Shown in pieces: positions 25,260-33,143 of a stretch of 64,000 nucleotides of DNA. The notes under the pieces are model-generated. The model was given only the letters and a program-made list of their open reading frames with translations. It did no database searches and was not told the origin of the DNA. The stretch comes from a virus, in the IMG/VR virus record IMGVR_UViG_3300027983_000009, positions 18,681 to 82,680 of that record, one strand, 5' to 3'. The position numbers and the translations under genes are program-made. Each line of letters begins with the position of its first letter. Within the stretch, counting starts at the first letter, position 1.

Positions 25260-25781
25260 GTGTTAATGTTCACTTTGTTTGATCCTGCGAAGCACATGTT
25301 CTCCGTACTGAGGTTGGAGAAAGAGCTGGCCCCGTATCCGCTACCGCAACACGAGATTCTGGCTATGCACAGGTGTTCCAACATAATGCATATGGTGATC
25401 GAGGCGGATCATGGGGTGATCGGTCACTATGCGTTGCTATTCGCCAAGAAGAAGCAACCAGAGCTGTTACTGATTGCGATCACAGCCGAGTACCAGCGAA
25501 GGGGTATTGGGGCGGCTGTGTTGCACAGGATCGTGCTGCGTACTCTTCTGGGTAGGCAGAAGGGGGAGGACCTGATTGTCCGTGTGGCTGAGATCAACAC
25601 ACCTGCGCAACTCTTTTTCAGTAAGTGTGGGCTAAAGTGTGTGAGCATGGTCCCAGAATACTATCCCAGCGGTGAGACAGCCTACAGTTTCAGGGGGGAC
25701 GCGTTGGGTATTGTGGGCAACACGGTAGATAGGCTGCCGGAAGGCTACCCCAAGGAGCGAAGCAGCCGGGTGTCTGGCTGA
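25260..25781 (+). CDS. GNAT-family acetyltransferase, 173 aa
   Basis: The acetyl-CoA binding motif A appears as ITAEYQRRGIGAAVLHRIV at about residues 76-94 (QRRGIG is the pyrophosphate loop), preceded by the beta strand PELLLIA. Later blocks RVAEINTPAQLFFSKCGL match motif B, and the region ends YSFRGDALG. Start at GTG 25260 or ATG 25266. Substrates may be host proteins, tRNA or small molecules; not predictable here. Confidence 0.75.
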   Translation: MLMFTLFDPAKHMFSVLRLEKELAPYPLPQHEILAMHRCSNIMHMVIEADHGVIGHYALLFAKKKQPELLLIAITAEYQRRGIGAAVLHRIVLRTLLGRQKGEDLIVRVAEINTPAQLFFSKCGLKCVSMVPEYYPSGETAYSFRGDALGIVGNTVDRLPEGYPKERSSRVSG

Positions 25782-25825
25782 GGCAGGATCCAAAAACAGA
25801 AAGTAGACAAAGTGGGGCAAGAACA

Positions 25826-26290
25826 GTGCGGATTGGCAGAAGGGTTACAGGGCTGCCCTGTTTGAGTGTGCTCTCAATTCCTGTGAAGCAGGTAGTTGCA
25901 CCGAAAGAAACTGAGCAGCCAGCGGAGAGCTTAGCGACGGCCAGTGAAGACTGGGCTGAACTAACCGACCCGTTGCACCTTCTGCGGGTAGATGTAGACT
26001 GGGTGCTCGAACCTACCGACACGGGCGAGCGACCAGAGCCGTGGGTAGTGGTTACATCGGTGTTGGAGGGTTATTGCCTAGGCAACATGCGAAAAGACCT
26101 CAAGTTCCGGTGCCTGCATAAAGACTTACCATTACCACTTCGAAAAATTGTGCTAACCAAGTGGCTCGTAGAGCACCCGGACTTGCGGTATACCGTGCAG
26201 TTTAGCACCTGCAGGCCAACCCCTAGACGACATTACATCCGTATTACAGCAATCGGTACAGAGACAGTGGAGATACCACAATCAAAGTAA
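25826..26290 (+). CDS. Hypothetical protein, 154 aa
   Basis: A GTG start (weak site GGGGCAAGAACA). The C-terminal half is mixed beta (WVVVTSVLEGYCLGN; LRYTVQFSTCRPTPRRHYIRI). Nothing recognised. Two tiny genes follow. Confidence 0.5.
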   Translation: MRIGRRVTGLPCLSVLSIPVKQVVAPKETEQPAESLATASEDWAELTDPLHLLRVDVDWVLEPTDTGERPEPWVVVTSVLEGYCLGNMRKDLKFRCLHKDLPLPLRKIVLTKWLVEHPDLRYTVQFSTCRPTPRRHYIRITAIGTETVEIPQSK

Positions 26291-26347
26291 GGACCTGCAT
26301 TGTGTAGGTACCTGCAGTAAACAATTAATTCGCAGAGAGGCAGAGAG

Positions 26348-26443
26348 ATGACTCGTGAGACTATGAGACTGCAGCTGACAGCTGCAGCACTTGAGCGGCT
26401 AATAGGCGAGGATGTAGAGCTCGAGCTGGAGCTCAAAAATTGA
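26348..26443 (+). CDS. Very small acidic protein, 31 aa
   Basis: The ATG follows AGAGAGGCAGAGAG. The reading is MTRETMRLQLTAAALERLIG plus a Glu/Leu-rich end. Weak evidence, but the position between genes and the purine-rich leader fit a real gene. Confidence 0.4.
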   Translation: MTRETMRLQLTAAALERLIGEDVELELELKN

Positions 26444-26450
26444 CCGGAAG

Positions 26451-26597
26451 GTGCGAGACGCTGTAGCACTAGCTACCCGTGCGATGGTAGACACAGCTGT
26501 TGCCGCAGCGGTCAAAGTAGCAGTAGAAGAAGCGCAGAAGTCGATGCCTCCGATCCAGCTGAAACTGGTTCAAGAAAACACCGTAACTACAAGCTAA
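26451..26597 (+). CDS. Very small helical protein, 48 aa
   Basis: A GTG start 7 nt after the previous stop. The product is Ala/Val-rich and helical (VRDAVALATRAMVDTAVAAA) with a C-terminal PPIQLKLVQENTVTTS. The ribosome binding site (CCGGAAGG) lies too close, so translation may be coupled to the gene before. Confidence 0.4.
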   Translation: MRDAVALATRAMVDTAVAAAVKVAVEEAQKSMPPIQLKLVQENTVTTS

Positions 26598-26619
26598 CAG
26601 AAACAGTGGAGATACCCCT

Positions 26620-27027
26620 ATGATTGATGAGGCGGCACCAGATACACCCTATGTCAGAGCAATCCAGAAAAGGTTGGAGTTGCTCCAGCATATGCTAGGC
26701 GCCACCAGCCAGAAGAGACCAGCAACGTGGGGTGAGAGAAATTACTTCTGTGCCGAGATAGGCAGCGAAGACCACACTGTGCTGGTCAGTATGGTTGAAG
26801 AGGATCTCGTGCAGGCTGGCGGCACTATCAACGAGGGTACCGACCAGTATTTTTTCGCCACCAGGGCGGGGGCGCAAGCCATAGGGATGAGCAAAGCTGC
26901 TATCGGCAGAATGATCGATCGGCAGAGGGCGAGGACTAAGGCCCGGCAGGACGCTGCCGCTGTTGCAGCCGCTGTCGCTGCAGCTGCTGAGGGTAGTGTA
27001 GAGCCCACTGAGGGCGACGCTGTGTAA
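26620..27027 (+). CDS. Hypothetical protein, 135 aa
   Basis: ATG after GTGGAG. It has a mixed fold with VLVSMVEEDLVQAGG, YFFATRAGAQAIGMS and a basic helix MIDRQRARTKARQDAAA, followed by a low-complexity Ala run. This could be a small nucleic-acid-associated protein. Not recognised. Confidence 0.55.
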   Translation: MIDEAAPDTPYVRAIQKRLELLQHMLGATSQKRPATWGERNYFCAEIGSEDHTVLVSMVEEDLVQAGGTINEGTDQYFFATRAGAQAIGMSKAAIGRMIDRQRARTKARQDAAAVAAAVAAAAEGSVEPTEGDAV

Positions 27028-27057
27028 CTCAGATACTTATTTTTCGCGGGAGCAGAG

Positions 27058-27357
27058 ATGCCAATTTACAGGGTTATAGTACGCACGATGTTCGAGATTG
27101 ATGCAGAGTCAGAACACGCAGCTAGAGTGCAGGCGTTTGAGGCTGCCGATAACTGTCTGGAGGAGACCCACGACACATTCCAACGATGTCGAAAGCGTGA
27201 CCAGTTGTACGGACGCATCCACAGCGCCAATGACGGCAATCGTACGCTGTGCGGATTACCGATGGACGAGCGGTGGTGGATCCTGACCACAGACGGCAAA
27301 CACGCTCCAGAGTGTGACCAGTGTGCCGTATACGGACTAACAGAGAGCAGCAAATAG
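27058..27357 (+). CDS. Hypothetical protein with a beta strand and several Cys, 99 aa
   Basis: ATG after GGGAGCAG. It starts MPIYRVIVRTMFEIDAESEHAARVQA, a typical beta-alpha start, and carries Cys at NCLEETH, QRCRKR, LCGLP and CDQC, possibly a metal site. Unknown. Confidence 0.5.
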   Translation: MPIYRVIVRTMFEIDAESEHAARVQAFEAADNCLEETHDTFQRCRKRDQLYGRIHSANDGNRTLCGLPMDERWWILTTDGKHAPECDQCAVYGLTESSK

Positions 27358-27363
27358 GAGACG

Positions 27364-27756
27364 ATGATGTTCAAAGTAATGATCAACCCGAAGCCGGAAG
27401 AGCAAGGCACCGGCATCACCAGTGTGCGAAGGTGGGAAGACCCGGAGGTACTGGACAGCCTGCGTAAACTGTTCGACATGACCAGCAACGAAGTTCTGCT
27501 ACAGCTGGAGATCAGCAAGGCAGGCATCGTAGGGAGGTTTGGTCGCACCGCGGTTACGCCCAAACAGAAAGACAGCTGGATCTACACCAGCGAAAAGATG
27601 CCCCAACCGGGCGAGCGTGTGCTGGGTATGACTGAAGATGGTATGTGGGCTGTGGTAATATGGACGACCAAGTACGTACCTATGCTGTACGTGCCGTCTG
27701 TTGACACTACCACGCAGTGTAAACCAGTCGTGAAATGGAAACGCGTAACACTATAG
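27364..27756 (+). CDS. Protein with a DUF551-like segment, 130 aa
   Basis: ATG at 27364 or 27367 after TAGGAGACG. The first half is unknown. Residues 75-130 (DSWIYTSEKMPQPGERVLGM, then MWAVVIWTTKYVPMLY and VVKWKRVTL) resemble the WIPVSERLPEPGxxVLV pattern of DUF551, a short domain of unknown function found in phage proteins. Low to moderate confidence. Confidence 0.5.
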   Translation: MMFKVMINPKPEEQGTGITSVRRWEDPEVLDSLRKLFDMTSNEVLLQLEISKAGIVGRFGRTAVTPKQKDSWIYTSEKMPQPGERVLGMTEDGMWAVVIWTTKYVPMLYVPSVDTTTQCKPVVKWKRVTL

Positions 27757-27814
27757 TGTCCGCGTTGTGACTCTGGTTATTAGTAACAGACACTACAACT
27801 GAAAGAGAGTATAC

Positions 27815-28135
27815 ATGACCACAGAATTGCCGAAGTACGTTTGTCACAAAGAGGTGCGAGCGCTAAAGATCGCAAGAGTGGCGAAGCACGCTCACTCAGA
27901 CCCTAACGTAGATGACGCGACGTTTGAGGCGTCATCTGTATTCCAGGGGGCGCACCTGATGCCGGAGCGAAAGGACTTCCTGCCGGTCCCGGTCGACCCA
28001 GCGTGGTATCGGAAACACAAACCGTCAGGTGAGGGCTACTACGTTGTGTACGCTGACGGTTACACGTCGTGGTCACCGGTTGAGGCGTTTGAGCAGGGTT
28101 ACGTATTGGCAGATGAGCCGAAGACAGGAGAATGA
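27815..28135 (+). CDS. Conserved phage-type protein (KYVCHKEVRALKI), 106 aa
   Basis: ATG after GAAAGAGAG. The patterns PKYVCHKEVRALKIA, then YYVVYADGYTSWSPVEAFEQGY correspond to a widespread uncharacterised phage protein as I recall it. No catalytic motif is visible. The upstream 58 nt hold a long imperfect stem (AGTGTC/GACACT) around a GTTA-TTAG-TAAC. The stop overlaps the next ATG. Confidence 0.6.
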   Translation: MTTELPKYVCHKEVRALKIARVAKHAHSDPNVDDATFEASSVFQGAHLMPERKDFLPVPVDPAWYRKHKPSGEGYYVVYADGYTSWSPVEAFEQGYVLADEPKTGE

Positions 28136-28413
28136 CCGTGAGCAGCGACTCTACGTGCCCATACTGTCAGCAGGATGGTATGGTCACAGAGTCAATGTCT
28201 GAAGACGAGGAGGTCGAGGTAGAGTGTGGAGGTTGCAGTGAGACGTTCATAGTCACAGCCTCGGTTCGTGTGCTGTATAATGTATCCTGTGCACCGGGTA
28301 AGCACGACCTGCGGCCAAACAAAAAACACGACGGCTGGTACAACTGCAGCAAATGTGACTCATTCTTGAATGAGGTGATCCACCAAGACGAGTTCACCAA
28401 ACCAGCCAGCTAG
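28132..28413 (+). CDS. Zinc-ribbon protein, 93 aa
   Basis: ATG overlaps the previous TGA. CPYC, CGGC and CSKC pairs (residues 9-12, 33-36, 76-79) plus a lone Cys (NVSCAPG) make two metal sites plausible. Possibly a small DNA- or protein-binding factor. Confidence 0.6.
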   Translation: MTVSSDSTCPYCQQDGMVTESMSEDEEVEVECGGCSETFIVTASVRVLYNVSCAPGKHDLRPNKKHDGWYNCSKCDSFLNEVIHQDEFTKPAS

Positions 28414-28468
28414 GTAGCGTATTTTAACGCAGCGGAGTAGACCCGTGTACGAAGAACGGAGAAGACCT

Positions 28469-28666
28469 ATGCATATCGATGAGGTGCAGGCAGACGTGGA
28501 TGACGTCACCAAAGCTGCAAATGAGCTTGTAGAGCACCTGACCACCGCGGAGTGTTGTGAGACTATAGAGGACCTTCAGGTGAACCTCGAGAATGCTGTG
28601 CGTACAGCTGGCGAGATTCAGGCAGCCGCAAAGAGGCTGCATAAATTGGCAATGCGACTACGGTAG
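28469..28666 (+). CDS. Small helical protein, 65 aa
   Basis: The ATG at 28469 follows GGAGAAG; a GTG at 28445 is also open. The product (MHIDEVQADVDDVTKAANEL) is all-helical, two amphipathic helices, with an Arg/Lys-rich end (KRLHKLAMRLR). Unknown. Confidence 0.55.
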   Translation: MHIDEVQADVDDVTKAANELVEHLTTAECCETIEDLQVNLENAVRTAGEIQAAAKRLHKLAMRLR

Positions 28667-28690
28667 TCGCGAGCGTGATAGTGTTTAGTA

Positions 28691-28718
28691 TGCCTACTTG
28701 GGGGCTTCGTATCCAAGC
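28691..28718 (+). promoter_or_regulatory. Type A leader hairpin
   Basis: CTTGG and CCAAG around the 11-nt loop GGGCTTCGTAT. It shares TATGCCTACTTGGGGGCTTCG with the copy at 20022, 8 kb away. Located 29 nt before the next start. Confidence 0.75.
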
Positions 28719-28746
28719 TGCTCCGGTTGAAAGGGATGTGGCTACT

Positions 28747-29046
28747 ATGTCTAAATCATCTGAAGCTCTACAGCGTGCGTTCATAGCAGACCCCGGAGCT
28801 ATCCGGTCGCTGATGTTGAACAGAGCGCCGTGCAATGCGGCTCTGGTTGACCATGAATTTGTTCCGGTTGAAAGAGATATGTGTATGCCGGGGGCGCATT
28901 TCACAATCAGCGCTATTGGGCTGGTCAACGCAGTACTTGCAGCGAACGGCCTGCCGCTGGTTGCAGGTATGTGGGAGGATGGCGAAAAGGTAGGGTGTGA
29001 CAATTTTGTAGGGTTCTGTGAGTGCACACCAACTGTAGAGATCTAA
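28747..29046 (+). CDS. Hypothetical protein, 99 aa
   Basis: The ATG at 28747 follows AAAGGGA; the frame open before it is the hairpin element. It has SEALQRAFIADPGAIRSLML and IGLVNAVLAANGLPLVAGMWEDG, a compact alpha/beta pattern with three Cys near the end. No family known. Confidence 0.55.
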   Translation: MSKSSEALQRAFIADPGAIRSLMLNRAPCNAALVDHEFVPVERDMCMPGAHFTISAIGLVNAVLAANGLPLVAGMWEDGEKVGCDNFVGFCECTPTVEI

Positions 29047-29062
29047 TCTAAGGAGGTGAGCC

Positions 29063-29278
29063 GTGGATGCAGATAACCTAATAGCGAGAGCCAGAAGGCA
29101 GCAAGTTGTCGGCAATGGCAAGGCGCAGATTGCGGCCCTCGTGTACGAACTGGAGATGCGGGAGGCTCAGGTGGGCGGTATGACAATCCGCTTGCATGAA
29201 GCTGAGTCACAGTTAGCGAACTACATCAAACTTATTAAGGAAGGCGCAGCTAGGCGTCTTAAGCAAGGGGGTGTATAA
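29063..29278 (+). CDS. Small coiled-coil protein, 71 aa
   Basis: A GTG start behind a textbook TAAGGAGGTGA site. The whole protein is a helix (LVYELEMREAQVGGMTIRLH, then ESQLANYIKLIKEGAA) with a basic end. The stop overlaps the next ATG (TAATG). Confidence 0.6.
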   Translation: MDADNLIARARRQQVVGNGKAQIAALVYELEMREAQVGGMTIRLHEAESQLANYIKLIKEGAARRLKQGGV

Positions 29279-29388
29279 TGTTCAATAGACACAATAATAT
29301 GGATGGGATGGCGGCACTAGCCAGTTCCGGTTGGGGTGGTGTTACTTCGTGTGGATATCCCAGTGATAGTGCGGGTTACTGCGAGTAG
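29278..29388 (+). CDS. Very small protein, 36 aa
   Basis: ATG inside the previous stop. The sequence MFNRHNNMDGMAALASSGWG continues with a Ser/Gly-rich end. It overlaps the next frame by about 53 nt. The coupled start supports it, but it may be a non-functional remnant. Confidence 0.35.
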   Translation: MFNRHNNMDGMAALASSGWGGVTSCGYPSDSAGYCE

Positions 29389-29566
29389 GGCTACCCAAGA
29401 CGGGTTGCCAGCCCAGCTCGTTGTTGTGTTTCCGCAAGGTAGGCTGTGTGTCGAGGATATGAGTGGCGACTGGCAAGCTGTGCGGACCCCGCCAAAGATG
29501 TTGAAGACAGTCGCGATGAGAGAGCAAGCAGCGGTAAGCCCCGTAGCAAACACCAGACAGGAGTAG
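29336..29566 (+). CDS. Hypothetical protein, 76 aa
   Basis: GTG start (alternative GTG at 29351). A beta-rich N-terminus (VLLRVDIPVIVRVTASRATQ), then LVVVFPQGRLCVEDMSGDW. It overlaps the 36-aa frame and ends 2 nt before the next start. Possibly the real gene of the pair. Confidence 0.45.
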   Translation: MVLLRVDIPVIVRVTASRATQDGLPAQLVVVFPQGRLCVEDMSGDWQAVRTPPKMLKTVAMREQAAVSPVANTRQE

Positions 29567-29568
29567 AT

Positions 29569-29928
29569 GTGGGAGAATTTGAAAAGTCAAAACTGCCAGT
29601 AACCTTCGAAGAGTGGGCCACACACCCCAGACCCAAACCGCTAGACGCAGACGCCCTGGAGCTGTGGCTAGCTGCGCAGGGGCGTTGTAAACCGTGCCCA
29701 TTTTGCGGCACAAGCCGTACGCTAGTGTCTAGCGAGCTGAACGCTCAGACTAATATTTACATCACACACATTGCCTGCAGTAACTTCAAGTGCTTCGTTG
29801 TAGTAGCAGGTAATTCGAGATACAGCCGATTGCAGGCACAGCAGGAGGCGTTTAACAAGTGGCAACGCAGACCGGCAGGAGTAACAGAAACAGGAGACAA
29901 TAACCCACCCCTCAAGCAGCTACCGTAG
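29569..29928 (+). CDS. Lar-like zinc-ribbon protein, 119 aa
   Basis: A GTG start behind CAGGAG. Residues 45-105 show the Lar/restriction-alleviation pattern: CKPCPFCGTSR, then HIACSNFKC, then EAFNKWQRR. Lar proteins of Rac/lambda-type prophages modulate type I restriction; here only the zinc-ribbon module is matched, so an anti-restriction role is an inference. The terminator hairpin begins at the stop codon. Confidence 0.65.
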   Translation: MGEFEKSKLPVTFEEWATHPRPKPLDADALELWLAAQGRCKPCPFCGTSRTLVSSELNAQTNIYITHIACSNFKCFVVVAGNSRYSRLQAQQEAFNKWQRRPAGVTETGDNNPPLKQLP

Positions 29929-29933
29929 CTGCT
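29915..29933 (+). terminator. Hairpin overlapping a stop codon
   Basis: AGCAGCTA and TAGCTGCT pair perfectly around CCG, followed by TTTCATTATT. The stop codon lies in the right arm. Probable terminator of the small-gene operon. Confidence 0.7.
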
Positions 29934-29958
29934 TTCATTATTAATAACCAACTTTACA

Positions 29959-29986
29959 TGCCGTTGCAGAGGCTTCGTGGCTGCGA
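29959..29986 (+). promoter_or_regulatory. Type A leader hairpin
   Basis: TTGCAG and CTGCGA (one G-U) enclose AGGCTTCGTGG (11 nt). It lies 16 nt before the start at 30003. Confidence 0.7.
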
Positions 29987-30002
29987 GAGAGGGTAGTGAA
30001 CA

Positions 30003-30311
30003 ATGACAAAAAACCAGCAATCTCTACCTGTGGGCGAGCGTCGGGTTCGTTGGGTAGCAGCTGAACGAGATGACTCTTCGTTCGTAACGGAGTACAGGCT
30101 TATCGTTGGCAAGCTTATTAGACGCGGCAAGATGCGGTGTGTAGCGACAGTCTGGGTTAAACCGGAATGCAACTATGCAACGTGGCACACGTGGGACATT
30201 CAAGGGACAGGTGGCGAGAATAGTGTTGAGTACGCCGACAGCTGCGAGGCAGCTACGCTGCAGGCTAAAGGTATGGCGTCATTAGCGGCAATTACTCAGG
30301 GTTTCGTGTAG
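30003..30311 (+). CDS. Basic hypothetical protein, 102 aa
   Basis: ATG after AGAGGG. It is beta-rich (FVTEYRLIVGKLIRRGKMRCVATVW region) with WHTWDIQGTGG near the middle. Unknown. Confidence 0.5.
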   Translation: MTKNQQSLPVGERRVRWVAAERDDSSFVTEYRLIVGKLIRRGKMRCVATVWVKPECNYATWHTWDIQGTGGENSVEYADSCEAATLQAKGMASLAAITQGFV

Positions 30312-30331
30312 GTAATCAGCAGGAGAGTAAT

Positions 30332-30544
30332 ATGACAGAGCCGTGCTATATGTTGAAGATAGCAGACAGGCTGACAGGGCATGCGCACTGTGGAGCGAGC
30401 GACGCAGAGGCTGCGGCAGACATCATCAGACAGGTGCACGGTATTCTGGTGCAGGTGCGGCAGCAGTATTTACTCCCGACAGAGGCCGGATACCGTGGAG
30501 GGCTGAGTCAGGAAGTGCGAGCACAGATCATGACACTACTTTGA
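30332..30544 (+). CDS. Hypothetical helical protein, 70 aa
   Basis: ATG after CAGGAGAG. Residues MLKIADRLTGHAHCGASDAE, then a helix rich in Ala and Val and a LLPTEAGYRGGLSQEVRAQ end. Unknown. Confidence 0.5.
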   Translation: MTEPCYMLKIADRLTGHAHCGASDAEAAADIIRQVHGILVQVRQQYLLPTEAGYRGGLSQEVRAQIMTLL

Positions 30545-30560
30545 AGAGGAGCAGAGAGAA

Positions 30561-30998
30561 GTGAAGAAACAGAAAGCAGCACTAACTGAGGCGCAGCAAC
30601 CACCAAAAACACTACGCGACTTAAAGGTCGGTGACAGCGTGTTTGTTGTGCATCAGCGTGGGAGGTGGGATCCTGCAGAGTATAGGACAGCGGTTGCCAC
30701 TGTGGTAAAGGTGGGTAGGTTGTACGCATACATTGAGCAGGGTGTGTACAGTGACCTGTCACCGTTCTGTCGCGACACTGGGTCTAGCGTCCACCCGGGT
30801 GATGGTAATGTGAGATCTAATAACCGCGGGTTTGATGTGCACCTGTCACAGCAAGGCTACCATGAATCCGGGCAGAGAAGCGCGGAGATGGCCAGGCTGA
30901 CCAGACGGATCATCGCGAGGATGGGTGATCTGATACAGCTACCGCCAGAAGTTGTGACAGCGATACACAAGCTGTTGGACGACGCCAAGCTGGATTAG
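30561..30998 (+). CDS. Hypothetical protein with a DLKVGDSVFVV beta domain, 145 aa
   Basis: GTG start after AGAGGAGCAG. The middle LRDLKVGDSVFVVHQRGR, then VATVVKVGRLYAYIE resembles a small SH3/KOW-like beta barrel. The C-terminal helix has MARLTRRIIARMGD. A role in RNA or protein binding is plausible. It ends 19 nt before the Cas12m-like leader. Confidence 0.5.
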   Translation: MKKQKAALTEAQQPPKTLRDLKVGDSVFVVHQRGRWDPAEYRTAVATVVKVGRLYAYIEQGVYSDLSPFCRDTGSSVHPGDGNVRSNNRGFDVHLSQQGYHESGQRSAEMARLTRRIIARMGDLIQLPPEVVTAIHKLLDDAKLD

Positions 30999-31016
30999 CA
31001 ACCCAGCCAATGTGTA

Positions 31017-31046
31017 GTGCCGCTGCAGAGGCGTAATATCTGCAGA
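31017..31046 (+). promoter_or_regulatory. Type A leader hairpin upstream of the Cas12m-like gene
   Basis: CTGCAG/CTGCAG around the 11-nt loop AGGCGTAATAT (31023-31045). It is 84 nt before the Cas12m-like start. Confidence 0.75.
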
Positions 31047-31133
31047 GCCCAGAATATGGTGACAACCCTGCCGACGTTCGGCGGGGTTGGCAGCAAGCAG
31101 CAAACATCAAACAGAGAGCAGGAATCAGAATGA
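31017..31133 (+). CDS. Possible leader peptide overlapping the Cas12m-like start, 38 aa
   Basis: A GTG-initiated frame (MPLQRRNICRAQNMVTTLPT at its start) crosses both hairpins and ends with TGA overlapping the ATG of the next gene (ATGA). It could couple translation or act as a leader. There is no clear ribosome binding site and no homology, so it may be fortuitous. Confidence 0.35.
   Translation: MPLQRRNICRAQNMVTTLPTFGGVGSKQQTSNREQESE
31063..31089 (+). ncRNA. Strong hairpin upstream of the Cas12m-like gene
   Basis: CAACCCTGCCGA pairs with TCGGCGGGGTTG over 12 bp with one G-U, around the loop CGT. No T-run follows, so this is not a typical terminator. It could be an attenuator or a stabilised part of a small RNA. 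A guide-RNA role is only a hypothesis: nothing shows repeats or a spacer. Confidence 0.5.
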
Positions 31134-33121
31134 CTGAAGTAACACGTAACTGGTGTTATGGAGCCAAGGCGCCAACGTTGAATGCCGACATGGTGGACCA
31201 CCAGCTTTGGCTGGCCCACAATTACAAGAACCGGCACATCGAGCTGGAGCGGAACAGGCGAATTACTGCGGATGCGTTCGCCAGATCTCTTCACCCACAG
31301 TTCGAACTGGATGCCGCAGAATATGAGGTTGCAGACGCTGCAGTGGATGCAGCGTTCGACCTACTTAAAGCTGAGCGGATTGCGGCACGGAGCCGTGTAG
31401 ACGCGACGCCGGCGGTTGCTGCAGCAATCAGGGAAGCTAAGCGGATCCGGTGTGATGTAGGTGCTCGCAAGAAAATAAGCTCGAGAGCTGCATACAAGCT
31501 GGTCAATGAGTCGCAGGAGCCGTACAAAGAGAGAGCTGCGGCTGAGACAGTTATTCCGGAGGGGACAACCCCTGCAGCTCGTGATCAGCTGATTTATCGC
31601 AATAGGTTGGCGATGATGGAGGCGGCTGGCGTAGATGCCGGCGCCAAGGTGATGTACGACGCCAGACTCGCAGCCCGCGAAGAGTTCCGCGATCTTGGGC
31701 TGAATTGGGGCACCTACCTGACGGTGGAGGCTGCGACAAAGGACTACCACAAAGGAGCACCCCCGGAATTTCGCAGATTTGATGGTCGCGGGTCCATCGG
31801 TGTGCAGATACAGGTAGGCGGAGGATTAACGTATGCTGCTGCTGTTGCCTGCGCGAATACGTTTTTGAGAATTCAGTTGCCACCACTATCTGAGCGGTTG
31901 GCAACAACAGGCTCGGACAGCGGCGTGCAGGCTCACGGGGTGGCGTGGTTAAGGATCGGCTCAGTCGGACACCAACCGATCTGGGCGACAGTCCCTTTTG
32001 TGTACAGTCGCGAGATTCCGCACGATGCTGTAATCAAGTGGGCGTACCTGGACAGGGTTCGTGTCGGCCAGAAGTATCACTGGAAGCTGCGGCTTAACCT
32101 GAAGACTTCGCAGGTCAGGAGGCCGGCAGAGAACAGAGATATGGTTGCAGCCCATCTCGGGTACAGGCTGGTAGGCGAAGAAATCCGTGTGCTGACAACC
32201 TTGGATACCAGCGGAGAAGTAAGCACCCTCTCCATCTCGCGGGAAGAGGTGGCAGCGTTCGGTTACATGCGCAAGCTGGAGTCGATCCGAGAGAATGCCT
32301 CGAATCTGGTGACAGCAGCTCTCGGTCGCTGGTCGCGTGTAGCTAATATCTCAGAGTGGTTCCAGGAACATTCGGACAACATCTCAAGGTGGCGAGGCCC
32401 TGAGAGGATGAGTCGACTTGCCCGGTCTTGGCGTGATAACAGGTTCGACGCAGACCAATCTTCGTCTGCAGAGATTCCTGAGTTTTTGGAGTGGGCGCAG
32501 CTCAAGCTGGAGGAGTACCGGAGACAGCCGCACTATCGGCCGACCAACCCGGATGATTTGACTACAGTTTTCGGGGTGGTAGAGTTCTGGAGGAAGTACG
32601 ACAAGCACCTGTGTGAATGGTCGGCGAATCAGTCGCGGAAATGTATCGCAAGGCGTGAGCAGCTCTACAGGACATATGCTGCTAATTTGGCCAGGCGGTA
32701 CAACGCGTTGGCGATTCCGGATGTTGACTGGGCCGAGCTTCGAGAAAAGCCAGCGGTCGACGAGACAGATGCGCAGAGCAAGGAATTGCGGAGATTGGCA
32801 TCTATCGTCTCACCGGGCAGACTATCGGCAATCCTGGTCGAGGTGTTCAGCGACCGAGCTCACAAGACAGCCGCTCAGGGGATGACTATCATCTGCAATG
32901 CGTGCGGTAAGGTCCATGAGTTCGACAAGAAGCAGCGTGTGACAACTTGTGTCCACTGCGGGGCAACGTGGGACCAGGATGAGAATGCTGTCCGCAACAC
33001 GTTGGCAAATGGCCTGGTAAAGCGGGCGAGGGTAGAGTCCAGAAACGGGGCACCAGATCCGGACGCCCCTGTGAAAGTGCGAGCGGTCAGACGGGACCGG
33101 AGGAGACCTGCTACGACGTAG
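31130..33121 (+). CDS. Cas12m/C2c4-like RNA-guided effector with substituted RuvC residues, 663 aa
   Basis: The layout matches type V-M (V-U1) proteins: an N-terminal helix block (YGAKAPTLNADMVDHQLWLA), a WED-like part with LGLNWGTYLTVEAA and FRRFDGRGSIGVQIQ (residues 189-230), then RuvC and zinc ribbon. RuvC-I reads VAAHLGYR with His342 where Asp is expected (codon CAT, one base from GAT). RuvC-II reads LAIPDVDWAELREKP with Pro530 where Glu is expected. RuvC-III DQDENAVRN (Asp617) is intact, and the ribbon CNACG...CVHCG (C589, C592, C607, C610) is complete. Cas12m binds DNA to block transcription; here cleavage seems lost altogether. No Cas1/Cas2 or array is adjacent. It may repress host or rival phage genes. 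Confidence 0.85.
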   Translation: MTEVTRNWCYGAKAPTLNADMVDHQLWLAHNYKNRHIELERNRRITADAFARSLHPQFELDAAEYEVADAAVDAAFDLLKAERIAARSRVDATPAVAAAIREAKRIRCDVGARKKISSRAAYKLVNESQEPYKERAAAETVIPEGTTPAARDQLIYRNRLAMMEAAGVDAGAKVMYDARLAAREEFRDLGLNWGTYLTVEAATKDYHKGAPPEFRRFDGRGSIGVQIQVGGGLTYAAAVACANTFLRIQLPPLSERLATTGSDSGVQAHGVAWLRIGSVGHQPIWATVPFVYSREIPHDAVIKWAYLDRVRVGQKYHWKLRLNLKTSQVRRPAENRDMVAAHLGYRLVGEEIRVLTTLDTSGEVSTLSISREEVAAFGYMRKLESIRENASNLVTAALGRWSRVANISEWFQEHSDNISRWRGPERMSRLARSWRDNRFDADQSSSAEIPEFLEWAQLKLEEYRRQPHYRPTNPDDLTTVFGVVEFWRKYDKHLCEWSANQSRKCIARREQLYRTYAANLARRYNALAIPDVDWAELREKPAVDETDAQSKELRRLASIVSPGRLSAILVEVFSDRAHKTAAQGMTIICNACGKVHEFDKKQRVTTCVHCGATWDQDENAVRNTLANGLVKRARVESRNGAPDPDAPVKVRAVRRDRRRPATT

Positions 33122-33143
33122 TCGGTTTGCAGTGCACGTGCCA

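Noticed and set aside
28255-28275. TATAAT-like sequence as a promoter
   Set aside because: It lies inside a zinc-ribbon gene with no matching -35 box or downstream leader.
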